A stretch of DNA of 32,623 bases from Streptomyces sp. CT34 (GTDB taxonomy: Bacteria > Actinomycetota > Actinomycetes > Streptomycetales > Streptomycetaceae). The position numbers and the translations under genes are program-made. Positions 8,368 through 16,400 of this stretch are shown piece after piece; position 1 is the stretch's first letter, and each line of letters begins with the position of its first letter. The notes under the pieces were generated by a model. It had not been told where the DNA came from and ran no database searches. It worked only from the letters and a program-made list of their open reading frames with translations. The DNA lies in NCBI RefSeq assembly GCF_000805335.1, contig NZ_KN708638.1, forward strand, positions 2,516,040 to 2,548,662. The letters are read 5' to 3'.

Positions 8368-9606
8368 ATGGACACCGCACCTCTCGTACACCTCACCCGC
8401 ACCGTGCGCACCACCGTCCACACCATCGAGGACCGCACCCCGGCCCACCGCGACCGCGCCGTCGACGGACTGCGCGCCCTCGCCCTGCTCTCCGTCCCCA
8501 CCGGCCACTGGCTGCTCGGCGGCTTCACCCGGGACGCCGGCGGTGCGCTGCACAACGCCAGCCCGCTGACCGCCTTGGGCTTTCTCGCACCGGCGAGCTG
8601 GTTACTGCAGATGCTCGGCATCTTCTTCCTGGTCGGCGGCCATGCCTCGGTGCTGTCCCTGCGGCGCGCCACGGCGCGGGGCGAGGCCACCGGCGCCTGG
8701 CTGCGCGGCCGGATCGTCCGGCTGGGCCGGCCGGTGCTGGGCGTTACCGCCGTCTGGGCGGCGCTGCTACCGCTGCTGTACAGCCTGGGGGTGCCCGCCG
8801 CGACGCTGCGCACCGGGGCGACGCTGGTGATCCAGCCGCTCTGGTTCGTCGGGGTGTATGTGCTGGTCACCGCGCTCACGCCGTACTGCGCCCGCGCCGC
8901 CCGGCGGATGGGCGGATGGGCCGCGGCGCCGCTGCTCGCGACGGTCGCCGTCGTCGACCTCCTGCGGTACGGGCCGTACGCGGAGGCCATGCCGACCTGG
9001 CTGAGCCTGCTCAATCTGCTGCCCGGCTGGCTGTTCGCCTACCAGCTCGGCGTCTCCTGGGGCGAGCGGCGGCTGGGCCGGCGCGCCGCCTGGACGCTGC
9101 TGCTCGGCGGCGCCGCGCTGTTCGCCGCGCTGCTGCTGTTCTTCCACTACCCGGCGAGCATGGTCGGGGTCCCCGGACAGGACCGGACCAACTCCCACCC
9201 GCCGTCGCTGCTGGTCCTGGCGCTGGCCGCGGCGCAGTCCGGGGCCGCGATCCTGCTCCGCGACCGGCTGGCCGCGCTGCTGCGCCGGCCCGCGCTGTGG
9301 GCGCCGGTCGTGGTGATCAACCTGTGTGCGATGACGATCCTGTGCTGGCACCAGACCGCGATGTTCTCGGCGGCCGTGCCGTTCTCCCTCGCCGGCGCCG
9401 TACCGGGCCTGACCGTCGCCCCCGACTCTCCCGGCTGGATCCTGGCGCGACTGGCCTGGCTGCCGGTCTTCGCCGTCCTGCTCGTCCTCATCGGGCGCGT
9501 CACCCGCCGCTTCGAGACGCCGTGGACCGGCGTGGGGCGGGCCCGCCGGGCGGTCGCGGCGGTGCTGGCGGGCGGGTTCGCGGTGTTCGCGCTGGGGCTC
9601 GGGTAG
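8368..9606 (+). CDS. Membrane acyltransferase 3 family protein, contains a TTA codon
   Basis: A 412-aa integral membrane protein with about ten hydrophobic helices, of the acyltransferase 3 type that moves acyl groups onto extracytoplasmic sugars or polymers. The N-terminal RDRAVDGLRALALLSVPTGHW resembles the family signature around the first helix, with a conserved His. The ATG at 8368 follows CAGGG and precedes MDTAPLVHLTRT. Codon 79 is TTA (8602-8604), in APASWLLQ. In Streptomyces, TTA is read only by the bldA tRNA and makes expression depend on development. No other TTA was found in frame in the genes here. The preceding hydrolase ends 184 bp upstream with GC-rich inverted repeats between, so it may have its own promoter. 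Confidence 0.85.
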   Translation: MDTAPLVHLTRTVRTTVHTIEDRTPAHRDRAVDGLRALALLSVPTGHWLLGGFTRDAGGALHNASPLTALGFLAPASWLLQMLGIFFLVGGHASVLSLRRATARGEATGAWLRGRIVRLGRPVLGVTAVWAALLPLLYSLGVPAATLRTGATLVIQPLWFVGVYVLVTALTPYCARAARRMGGWAAAPLLATVAVVDLLRYGPYAEAMPTWLSLLNLLPGWLFAYQLGVSWGERRLGRRAAWTLLLGGAALFAALLLFFHYPASMVGVPGQDRTNSHPPSLLVLALAAAQSGAAILLRDRLAALLRRPALWAPVVVINLCAMTILCWHQTAMFSAAVPFSLAGAVPGLTVAPDSPGWILARLAWLPVFAVLLVLIGRVTRRFETPWTGVGRARRAVAAVLAGGFAVFALGLG

Positions 9607-9642
9607 CCGCCCGGCGGGCGCACGTCCGCCCCTCTGCACGGT

Positions 9643-9683
9643 GCCTTCCGGCGCGTGACCGGACTGATCACCCGCCGGAAGGC
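9643..9683. terminator. Bidirectional terminator between acyltransferase and aldo/keto reductase
   Basis: GCCTTCCGGCG (9643-9653) pairs perfectly with CGCCGGAAGGC (9673-9683). An inner GTGA/TCAC stem shortens the 19-base loop. AAAA follows shortly after on the top strand. It lies between two convergent genes and can serve both. Confidence 0.75.
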
Positions 9684-9791
9684 GCCAAAAGGCACCGGGG
9701 CGCCGCACCACACCGGAACCCGGGGCCGCCGAACACCCTGCGTCCCGCGGCCCGTTGGGCCCGCCGCGCCGGCGTCGTGGTGCCCGGTCCG

Positions 9792-10808
9792 TTACTCCCG
9801 GCCGGCCGACGTGAACGTCATGTCGGCGTACCGGTCCCCCGCCACCCGGCCCGCGATCGGCTCCAGCAGCGCCAGGTCCCGCTCGCTCAGTGCGAGCCGC
9901 GTGGCGCCGGTGTTCTCCTCGATCCGGCGGCGCTTGCTCGTGCCGGGGATCGGGACGACCGTCAGCCCGTGGGCGGCGGCCCGGTGGTGCACCCACGCCA
10001 GCGCGACCTGGCCGAGCGTCGCGCCGTGCGAGTCCGCGATCTTCCGGATCGGTTCCAGCAGCGCGGCGTTGGCGGCGGCGTTGTCCCCCGTGAAGCGGGG
10101 CTGCCCGCGGCGGAAGTCGTCCTCGCCCAGCTCCTGGTCGGCGTGCACGAAGGAGCCGGTCAGGAAGCCGCGGCCGAGCGGCGAGTACGGGACGAGGGCG
10201 ACGCCGAGGCCGGCCGCGGCCGGGACCACGCTCTCCTCGATGTCGCGGCTGAAGAGCGACCACTCGGACTGGACCGCCGCGATCGGGTGCACGGCGTGCG
10301 CCGCGCGCAGCTCGGAGGCGGTCACCTCGCTCAGCCCCAGATGCCTGACCTTGCCCTCGGTCACCAACTCGGCCATCGCGCCGACCGATTCCTCCATCGG
10401 GACGCGCACATCGCGGCGGTGCATGTAATAGAGGTCGATCACGTCGACGCCGAGCCGCCGCAGGCTGGCCTCGACGGCCTGCCGGACGTAGCCGCGGTCG
10501 TTGCGGATGGTGCGGGCGAAGGGCTCGTCCGGACCGGCGACCAGCGCGAACTTGGTGGCCAGCACCACCTCGTCGCGGTGCGCCCGGAGGAAGGGGGCGA
10601 GGAACTTCTCGTTCTCGCCCAGGCCGTAGACATCGGCGGTGTCGTAGAGCGTGACGCCCAGTTCGAGGGCGCGCTCCAGGGTGGCCCGCGCCTCGTCGGC
10701 GTCGGTGGGGCCGTAGGCCCAGCTCATGCCCATACAGCCGAGGCCCTGCACTCCCACCCGCGGGCCGCCGGTGCCCAGCTCAACCGTGTCGATCTTCTCG
10801 CTCCCCAT
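9792..10808 (-). CDS. Aldo/keto reductase
   Basis: A 338-aa NADPH-dependent carbonyl reductase with the TIM-barrel fold. The tetrad is visible as Asp56 and Tyr61 in LYDTADVYG, Lys86 in VLATKFAL and His130 in LYYMHRRD. The C-terminal NADP-binding segment VVPIPGTSKRRRIEEN is typical of the YajO/AKR13-like branch. The ATG at 10808 lies 6 bp after the stop of the MerR gene, so the two are coupled in one operon. MerR-controlled reductases of this kind usually detoxify reactive aldehydes. The physiological substrate is not deducible. Confidence 0.93.
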   Translation of the reverse strand: MGSEKIDTVELGTGGPRVGVQGLGCMGMSWAYGPTDADEARATLERALELGVTLYDTADVYGLGENEKFLAPFLRAHRDEVVLATKFALVAGPDEPFARTIRNDRGYVRQAVEASLRRLGVDVIDLYYMHRRDVRVPMEESVGAMAELVTEGKVRHLGLSEVTASELRAAHAVHPIAAVQSEWSLFSRDIEESVVPAAAGLGVALVPYSPLGRGFLTGSFVHADQELGEDDFRRGQPRFTGDNAAANAALLEPIRKIADSHGATLGQVALAWVHHRAAAHGLTVVPIPGTSKRRRIEENTGATRLALSERDLALLEPIAGRVAGDRYADMTFTSAGRE

Positions 10809-10814
10809 GAGACC

Positions 10815-11333
10815 TCAGAACCTCTCGGACGCCCGCCGGGCGTCGGCATAGACGTCGATCTTGTAGTCGAGTACGTCGAGTGTGCTCTGCAGCTCGGCTA
10901 TCCGCCGCCGTACGTCCTCGCGGTGCTCGGTCAGCAGCCGCTCGCGCTCGGCGAAGGTGCCGTCGCCGGCCCGCACCAGCTCCGCGTAACGGACCATGTC
11001 GGCGACCGGGATGCCGGTCAGCCGCAGCTTGGCGACCAGATCCAGCCAATCCAGATCGCGGTTGGTGAAGCGGCGCTGCCCCGTGTGCGTACGGTCCACA
11101 TGCGGCATCAGGCCGATCCGCTCGTACCAGCGCAGGGTGTGCGCGCTCAGACCGGTGTGCTCGGCCACCTCACTGATCGTGTACCGGTCGTGGCCGGTGG
11201 GTCGCGGATGGGCGGGCGAGGTGCCGCAGCCCCGCGGTGTCGCCGGCCGCGGCCGGGGGCAGCGCACCGTCTCCGGCAGACCGCCGGTCATGGTCGCGCC
11301 GCCGGTCGCACGCTCGCTCTGCGTCACGGTCAT
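10815..11333 (-). CDS. MerR family regulator (NmlR/AdhR-like)
   Basis: A 172-aa regulator. An N-terminal extension of about 50 residues precedes the winged helix-turn-helix (YTISEVAEHTGLSAHTLRWY, then ERIGLMPHVDR and QRRFTNRDLDWL). The C-terminal dimerisation coiled coil runs to VLDYKIDVYADARR. The ATG at 11333 follows GGGGGAGA at good spacing, which supports the long N-terminus. No obvious metal-binding cysteine pair is present in the C-terminal part, so an aldehyde or electrophile sensor fits better than a metal sensor. It is first in an operon with the aldo/keto reductase and is expected to activate its own promoter at 11427-11457. Confidence 0.9.
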   Translation of the reverse strand: MTVTQSERATGGATMTGGLPETVRCPRPRPATPRGCGTSPAHPRPTGHDRYTISEVAEHTGLSAHTLRWYERIGLMPHVDRTHTGQRRFTNRDLDWLDLVAKLRLTGIPVADMVRYAELVRAGDGTFAERERLLTEHREDVRRRIAELQSTLDVLDYKIDVYADARRASERF

Positions 11334-11426
11334 ACCGTGTCTCCCCCTCTTCGCCGGATGGCTCAGTTCGTCCCCGGACGCCGCGCCGGCGTCGGGTTTC
11401 TGGCCGGATGCCTCTCGACCTCCCCA

Positions 11427-11457
11427 ACGCTAGAGACCTGGAGTGCACTCCAGGCAA
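11427..11457 (-). promoter_or_regulatory. MerR-type promoter with 19-bp spacer and palindromic operator
   Basis: On the bottom strand, -35 TTGCCT (11452-11457) and -10 TAGCGT (11427-11432) are separated by 19 bp. That long spacer is diagnostic of MerR-regulated promoters, where the activator untwists the DNA. CCTGGAGTGCACTCCAGG (11437-11454) is a perfect 18-bp palindrome at the standard operator position. The leader to the MerR start codon is roughly 90 bases. Confidence 0.88.
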
Positions 11458-11487
11458 GCGCCGATCGCGGCGAGACTTGACCGGAAT

Positions 11488-11515
11488 TTGAGGCCGTCGG
11501 GGCACCCCGTAGGCT
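11488..11515 (+). promoter_or_regulatory. Promoter for a probably leaderless serine hydrolase mRNA
   Basis: TTGAGG (11488-11493), a 16-bp spacer and TAGGCT (11510-11515) form a plausible vegetative promoter. The -10 element ends 6 bp before the ATG at 11522, so transcription should start at or next to the start codon. No Shine-Dalgarno sequence is present, which agrees with leaderless translation. Confidence 0.5.
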
Positions 11516-11521
11516 CGGACC

Positions 11522-12340
11522 ATGCAGAGCCTGCGGATGATCGAGAACTGGCCGGTGCCCACCGCCTCGGCCGCCGTCGTACGAGCCGATGGCTCGGTGG
11601 CCGGAGCGTACGGCCCGCTGGAGCACCGCTTCCCGCTGGCGTCGGTCACCAAGCCGCTGGCCGCCTACGCCGCGCTGCTCGCCATCGAGGAGGGCGCCGT
11701 CGAACTGGACGAACCGGCCGGTCCCGAGGGGGCCACGGTCCGTCATCTGCTCGCCCACACCTCGGGGCTGGCCTTCGACGAGCAGCGCGCGATGGCCGCG
11801 CCGGGCACCCGCCGGATCTACTCCAACGCCGGTTTCGAGGCGCTCGGCGACCACATCGCCAAGGCGACCGACATCCCCTTCCCGCAGTATCTGCACGAGG
11901 CGGTGCTCGCCCCGCTCGGGATGACCGCGACGGACCTCCCCGGCTCACCGGCCAAGGACGGCGTCTCCACGGTCGCGGACCTGATCCGTTTCGCGGCCGA
12001 GCTCCAGGCGCCCCGGCTGCTCGCACCGCAGACTCTCGCGGAGGCGACCGGCGTCGCCTTCCCGGGGCTCACCGGCGTGCTGCCCGGCTACGGCCACCAG
12101 AAGCCCAACGACTGGGGGCTGGGCTTCGAGATCCGCGACGGGAAGTCGCCGCACTGGACCGGCGCCGGCTCCTCGCCACGCACCTTCGGGCACTTCGGGC
12201 AGTCGGGAACGTTCCTGTGGGTGGACCCGGACGCGCGGATGGCGTGCGTCGCGCTCACCGACCGGGACTTCGGGCCGTGGGCCATCGAGGCATGGCCGAA
12301 ACTGACCGATGCGGTGCTGGCCGAGCTGGCCGCCCGCTGA
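11522..12340 (+). CDS. Beta-lactamase-fold serine hydrolase
   Basis: A 272-aa protein of the class C beta-lactamase / penicillin-binding-protein-like family (Pfam Beta-lactamase, EstB-type). The active-site motifs are SxxK as SVTK (about residues 41-44), YxN as YSN (about 100) and HFG in place of KTG (about 222). It is shorter than AmpC-type enzymes and has no signal peptide, so a cytoplasmic esterase or peptidase role is more likely than antibiotic resistance. It diverges from the MerR operon but appears to have its own promoter just upstream. Confidence 0.88.
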   Translation: MQSLRMIENWPVPTASAAVVRADGSVAGAYGPLEHRFPLASVTKPLAAYAALLAIEEGAVELDEPAGPEGATVRHLLAHTSGLAFDEQRAMAAPGTRRIYSNAGFEALGDHIAKATDIPFPQYLHEAVLAPLGMTATDLPGSPAKDGVSTVADLIRFAAELQAPRLLAPQTLAEATGVAFPGLTGVLPGYGHQKPNDWGLGFEIRDGKSPHWTGAGSSPRTFGHFGQSGTFLWVDPDARMACVALTDRDFGPWAIEAWPKLTDAVLAELAAR

Positions 12341-12360
12341 CCGTTCCCGGCCCCGGTACG

Positions 12361-12399
12361 GAGTGCGCGGCATCCGGCCCTCCCGTATGCCGCCCGCTC
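12361..12399. terminator. Bidirectional terminator between serine hydrolase and pirin genes
   Basis: GAGTGCGCGGCAT (12361-12373) and ATGCCGCCCGCTC (12387-12399) pair over 11 of 13 positions with a 13-base loop. They occupy nearly the whole 61-bp gap between two convergent stop codons. Confidence 0.7.
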
Positions 12400-12401
12400 C
12401 G

Positions 12402-13073
12402 CTACCCGTGCACCGGCTCCGGCGGCATCTCCCACACCAGGCACTCCGCCCCGGCCAGCCCCACCAGTTCCAGCCCTTCGGCGTCCGTGATCCGCGCCGC
12501 GTCACCGGCCGCCAGGCGCTCCGCACCGAGCCGCACCGCGCCGCGCACCACGTGCACGTACACCCGGGCGGCATCGGGGAGGGCGGTGCGCTCGCCGTCC
12601 GCGAGGCGGCGCACGTGCAGCATGGCGCCGGCGCGCGCAAGCGCGTACGGGGTGCCGTCGGCGATACCGCGGACCACCTCGTACGAGGGGTCGCCCCCGT
12701 GGGAGAGCGGGGCCAGCCACATCTGGACGAAGCACAGCGGCTCGGCACCGGAGTTGCGTTCGACGTGCCGCACCCCGCCGGCCGAGCTGAGCCGCTGGAG
12801 GTCGCCGGGGCGTACGGTCGTCTCATGGCCCGCCGAATCGCGGTGGGTCAGTTCCCCCTCGACGACCCAGGTGACGATCTCGGTGTCCCGGTGCGGATGT
12901 TCGTCGAAGCCGGCGCCGGGCGCGAGGCGCTCCTCGTTGCAGGCGATCAGCGCGCCGAAGCGCAGGTTGTCCGGGTCGTAGTGGGGCCCGAAGGAGAACG
13001 CGTGCAGCGACGCGATCCCGGCGTCCGCACCGCCGCCCCGATACCGTTCCTCACCTCTGCGCACCTGAATCAT
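12402..13073 (-). CDS. Pirin family bicupin protein
   Basis: A 223-aa cupin protein. The first cupin carries the metal ligands His59, His61, His103 and Glu105 (EHPHRDTEIVTW and GGVRHVERN), matching the spacing of E. coli YhhW, a pirin with quercetin dioxygenase activity. The second, degenerate cupin covers about residues 135-220. The start MIQVRRGEERYRGG at 13073 matches family N-termini; the frame stays open far upstream in antisense to fasR but has no pirin similarity there. It diverges from fasR with only 57 bp between starts. Its cellular role is unproven; pirins are linked to redox or aromatic metabolism. Confidence 0.9.
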   Translation of the reverse strand: MIQVRRGEERYRGGGADAGIASLHAFSFGPHYDPDNLRFGALIACNEERLAPGAGFDEHPHRDTEIVTWVVEGELTHRDSAGHETTVRPGDLQRLSSAGGVRHVERNSGAEPLCFVQMWLAPLSHGGDPSYEVVRGIADGTPYALARAGAMLHVRRLADGERTALPDAARVYVHVVRGAVRLGAERLAAGDAARITDAEGLELVGLAGAECLVWEMPPEPVHG

Positions 13074-13130
13074 CGGCCCACCGTAGCCCCGCCGCCGCAC
13101 CCCCTCATCCCGATAGGGCAGGCTTGTCCC

Positions 13131-14315
13131 GTGTCTGAACCCGCATCGCGCGACGCGCACCCGCACTCGGCGACCCTCCGGCGCCTGGAGAACTCGTCCG
13201 GCAAACTGGCGGCGGCGGCCATCTCCCGTATGGACGCCACGCTGCCGTGGTACCGCGCGATGCCCCCGGAGAACCGTTCCTGGATCGGGCTGGTCGCGCA
13301 GGCCGGTATCGCCGCGTTCACCGAGTGGTTCCGGCACCCCGAGACGCCGCAGGCGATCAGCACCGACGTCTTCGGCACGGCACCGCGCGAGCTGACCCGG
13401 GCGATCACCCTGCGGCAGACCGTCGAGATGGTCCGCACCACGATCGAGGTCATGGAGGCCGCGATCGACGATGTCGCGGCGCCCGGCGACGAGTCCGTGC
13501 TGCGCGAGGCGCTGCTGGTCTACGCCCGGGAGATCGCCTTCGCCACCGCCCAGGTCTACGCGCAGGCCGCCGAGGCGCGCGGCGCCTGGGACGCCCGGCT
13601 GGAGTCGCTGGTGGTCAACGCGGTGCTCTCCGGGGAGGCCGACGAGGGCGCGGTCTCGCGGGCCGCGGCGCTCGGCTGGAACGCGCCGGAGCATGTGTGC
13701 GTGGTTCTGGGCACCGCCCCGGACGGGGACAGCGAGCTGACCGTCGAGGCGATCCGGCGGGCCGCCCGGCACGCCAAACTCCAGGTGCTGACCGGGGTCC
13801 TGGGCAGCCGCCTGGTGGTGATCGCGGGCGGCTCGGACAATCCGCTCAAGGCCGCGAAGGCGCTGATCGGCCCGTATGCCGCGGGGCCCGTGGTGGCCGG
13901 CCCGGTGGTCTCCGACCTGCTCGCCGCGACCCGCTCGGCGCAGGCCGCGGCGGCCGGACTGCGGGCCTGCGCCGCCTGGCCGGACGCCCCCCGGCCGGTG
14001 CTCGCCGACGATCTGCTGCCGGAGCGCGCGATGGCCTCGGACCCGGTCGCGCGCGAGCAGTTGGTGGAGGAGATCTACAGACCGCTGGAGGAGGCGGGGT
14101 CGGCTCTCCTGGAGACGCTGAGCGTCTACCTGGAGCAGGCGAGCAGCCTGGAGGGCGCCGCCCGGATGTTGTTCGTCCACCCCAACACCGTGCGCTATCG
14201 GCTGCGGCGTGTGACGGACGTCACCGGCTGGTCACCGTCCGATGTGCGCTCGGCCTTTACGCTGCGTATCGCGCTGATTCTGGGGCGTCTGGCTGACGGT
14301 GAGGCGCAACCCTAG
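13131..14315 (+). CDS. fasR: FasR, PucR-type transcriptional activator of fatty acid synthesis
   Basis: A 394-aa regulator. The N-terminal and central region is of the PucR/CdaR type. The C-terminal PucR helix-turn-helix at about residues 320-385 contains LSVYLEQASSLEGAARMLFV and HPNTVRYRLRRVTDVTG. It stands directly upstream of fabD in the same orientation. In S. coelicolor the gene at this position, FasR, activates the fabD-fabH-acpP-fabF operon and links primary metabolism to actinorhodin production (established for that species). Assignment here rests on domain type and synteny. The GTG at 13131 (VSEPASRDAHPH) follows AGGG at long spacing. Its TAG stop overlaps a -10-like TAGACT for the fab operon. 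Confidence 0.9.
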   Translation: MSEPASRDAHPHSATLRRLENSSGKLAAAAISRMDATLPWYRAMPPENRSWIGLVAQAGIAAFTEWFRHPETPQAISTDVFGTAPRELTRAITLRQTVEMVRTTIEVMEAAIDDVAAPGDESVLREALLVYAREIAFATAQVYAQAAEARGAWDARLESLVVNAVLSGEADEGAVSRAAALGWNAPEHVCVVLGTAPDGDSELTVEAIRRAARHAKLQVLTGVLGSRLVVIAGGSDNPLKAAKALIGPYAAGPVVAGPVVSDLLAATRSAQAAAAGLRACAAWPDAPRPVLADDLLPERAMASDPVAREQLVEEIYRPLEEAGSALLETLSVYLEQASSLEGAARMLFVHPNTVRYRLRRVTDVTGWSPSDVRSAFTLRIALILGRLADGEAQP

Positions 14316-14318
14316 ACT
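14290..14318 (+). promoter_or_regulatory. Candidate promoter of the fab operon
   Basis: TAGACT (14313-14318) fits the TANNNT -10 pattern. The hexamer 17 bp upstream, TGGCTG (14290-14295), is a poor -35, as expected for an activator-dependent promoter. The stop codon of fasR lies inside the -10. The 89-bp gap to fabD would then be a leader and FasR-site region. Weak support from sequence alone. Confidence 0.35.
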
Positions 14319-14404
14319 TTTGTCGGACACCAACAATTCCCCCGATGGTTCTTCGTCCCTGTCCCCACGGGCGGGCGGGACCTCCCCCAAGAGAGAGTGT
14401 GAGG

Positions 14405-15340
14405 GTGCTCGTACTCGTCGCTCCCGGCCAAGGCGCTCAGACGCCCGGCTTCCTGATCCCCTGGCTCGACCTCCCCGGCGTCGAGGACCGGCTCCGTGAA
14501 TGGTCCGACGCCATCGACCTGGACCTCGTCCACTACGGCACAAAGGCCACCGAAGACGAGATCCGCGACACCGCGGTCGCCCAGCCGCTGCTGGTGGCGG
14601 CCTCCCTGATCTCCGCGCGGCAGCTGTTCGCGACCGCCGACGACGTCGCCGCAACGGTGGGCGCGGCGGCCGGGCACAGCGTCGGCGAGCTGGCCGCCGC
14701 GGCGCTGACCGGCACCGTCTCCGACGCCGAGGCGATGGCCCTGGTGCGCCGCCGCGGGCTGGCGATGGCCGAGGCCGCCGCGGTCACCGAGACCGGTATG
14801 GCCGCGCTCCTCGGCGGCGACGAGGCCGTCGTGCTGCCCCACCTGGAGAAGCTCGGCCTGACGCCGGCGAACGTGAACGGCGCCGGCCAGATCGTGGCCG
14901 CGGGCACCGCCGAGCAGATCGCCGCCCTGGTCGGGAACAAGCCGGAAGGCACCCGCCGGGTCGTGCCGTTGAAGGTCGCCGGCGCGTTCCACACGCATCA
15001 CATGGCGCCCGCCGTCACGGTCCTGGAGTCGGCCACCGCGGAGCTGACGGTCGCCGACCCGCTCACCCGTTACGTCTCCAACAAGGACGGACAGGTGGTC
15101 ACTTCCGGCCGGGAACTGGTGCAGCGGCTGGTGGGCCAGGTGGCCAACCCGGTGCGCTGGGACCGGTGCATGGAGACCTTCAAGGAGCTCGGCGTCACCA
15201 CCCTGATCGAGGCGGCCCCGGGCGGCACGCTCACCGGCCTGGCCAAGCGCGCCCTGCCCGGCGTGCGGACGCTGGCCCTCAAGACGCCCGACGATCTCGA
15301 AGCGGCCCGCGAGCTGATCGCCGCGGTATCGGCCGAATAG
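14405..15340 (+). CDS. fabD: Malonyl-CoA:ACP transacylase
   Basis: A 311-aa enzyme that loads malonyl units onto the acyl carrier protein for fatty acid synthesis; it may also supply type II polyketide synthases. It shows the N-terminal APGQGAQ, nucleophile Ser92 in GHSVGEL, Arg117 in the LVRRRG region and catalytic His196 in GAFHTHHM. The GTG at 14405 is preferred: it follows GAGAGAG and gives the family start MLVLVAPGQGAQ. An upstream ATG at 14345 and a GTG at 14399 would add unlikely residues. It is the first gene of the fab operon; fabH begins 13 bp after its stop. Confidence 0.97.
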   Translation: MLVLVAPGQGAQTPGFLIPWLDLPGVEDRLREWSDAIDLDLVHYGTKATEDEIRDTAVAQPLLVAASLISARQLFATADDVAATVGAAAGHSVGELAAAALTGTVSDAEAMALVRRRGLAMAEAAAVTETGMAALLGGDEAVVLPHLEKLGLTPANVNGAGQIVAAGTAEQIAALVGNKPEGTRRVVPLKVAGAFHTHHMAPAVTVLESATAELTVADPLTRYVSNKDGQVVTSGRELVQRLVGQVANPVRWDRCMETFKELGVTTLIEAAPGGTLTGLAKRALPGVRTLALKTPDDLEAARELIAAVSAE

Positions 15341-15353
15341 GAGTCCGAAGCGC

Positions 15354-16400
15354 ATGACCTCGAAGATCAAGCCTGCCAAGGGTGCCCCGTACGCGCGCAT
15401 CATGGGTGTCGGCGGCTACCGCCCGACCCGCGTCGTGCCCAACGAGGAGATCCTCAAGCACATCGACTCGTCCGACGAGTGGATCCGCTCGCGGTCGGGC
15501 ATCGCCACGCGCCACTGGGCGGGCCCCGACGAGACCGTCGCGACGATGTCGGTCGAGGCGTCCGGCAAGGCCATCGCCGACGCCGGTATCACGCCCGAGC
15601 AGATCGACGCGGTGGTCGTCTCCACCGTCTCGCACTTCAAGCAGACCCCGGCCATCGCGACCGAGATCGCGCACCTGATCGGCGCGGGCAAGCCGGCCGC
15701 GTTCGACATCTCCGCCGGCTGCGCGGGCTTCGGCTACGGGCTGACGCTGGCCAAGGGCATGGTCACCGAGGGCTCCGCGACGCACGTCCTGGTGATCGGC
15801 GTCGAGCGGCTCTCGGACCTGACGGACCTGGAGGACCGCGCGACGGCCTTCCTGTTCGGCGACGGTGCCGGTGCGGTGGTCGTCGGCCCCACCACCGAGC
15901 CCGCGATCGGCCCGACCGTATGGGGCTCGGAGGGCGACAAGGCCGAGACCATCAAGCAGACCGTCCCCTGGGACGCGTACCGCACCACGCCGGCGCCCGG
16001 CGGTGACGGCCCGGAGGAGCGCACCGCCCCCGAGGCGATCCGCTACCCCGCCATCACCCAGGAGGGCCAGGCGGTCTTCCGGTGGGCGGTGTTCGAGATG
16101 GCGAAGGTCGCCCAGCAGGCGCTGGACGCGGCCGGGGTCAGCCCGGACGACCTGGACGTCTTCATTCCGCATCAGGCCAACATGCGGATCATCGACTCGA
16201 TGGTGAAGACTCTGAAGCTGCCGGAGAGTGTGACGGTCGCCCGCGATGTGGAGACCACCGGCAACACCTCGGCCGCCTCGATTCCGCTCGCCATGGAGCG
16301 GCTGCTGGCGACCGGTCAGGCCAAGAGCGGGGACACCGCGCTGGTCATCGGCTTCGGGGCGGGTCTCGTGTACGCCGCGACGGTCGTTACTCTCCCCTAG
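15354..16400 (+). CDS. fabH: 3-oxoacyl-ACP synthase III (KAS III)
   Basis: A 348-aa condensing enzyme that starts fatty acid chains from short acyl-CoAs; in Streptomyces it accepts branched starters, which accounts for their branched lipids. The triad is Cys123 in DISAGCAGFGYG, His273 in IPHQAN and Asn304 in TTGNTSAASIP. The segment at about 188-235 carries an insertion relative to E. coli FabH, seen in actinomycetes. Ribosome site AGGAG is well placed before the ATG at 15354. It is followed by a 112-bp gap and acpP. Confidence 0.97.
   Translation: MTSKIKPAKGAPYARIMGVGGYRPTRVVPNEEILKHIDSSDEWIRSRSGIATRHWAGPDETVATMSVEASGKAIADAGITPEQIDAVVVSTVSHFKQTPAIATEIAHLIGAGKPAAFDISAGCAGFGYGLTLAKGMVTEGSATHVLVIGVERLSDLTDLEDRATAFLFGDGAGAVVVGPTTEPAIGPTVWGSEGDKAETIKQTVPWDAYRTTPAPGGDGPEERTAPEAIRYPAITQEGQAVFRWAVFEMAKVAQQALDAAGVSPDDLDVFIPHQANMRIIDSMVKTLKLPESVTVARDVETTGNTSAASIPLAMERLLATGQAKSGDTALVIGFGAGLVYAATVVTLP

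Noticed and set aside
11522..12340. Beta-lactamase conferring resistance
   Set aside because: SxxK and YxN motifs are present, but the protein is short, has no signal peptide, and HFG replaces KTG. An esterase or peptidase-like role is more likely.
12402..14180. Pirin with a 370-residue N-terminal extension
   Set aside because: The extension is the antisense of fasR. Pirins begin at the MIQVRRGEER-type start, here at 13073.
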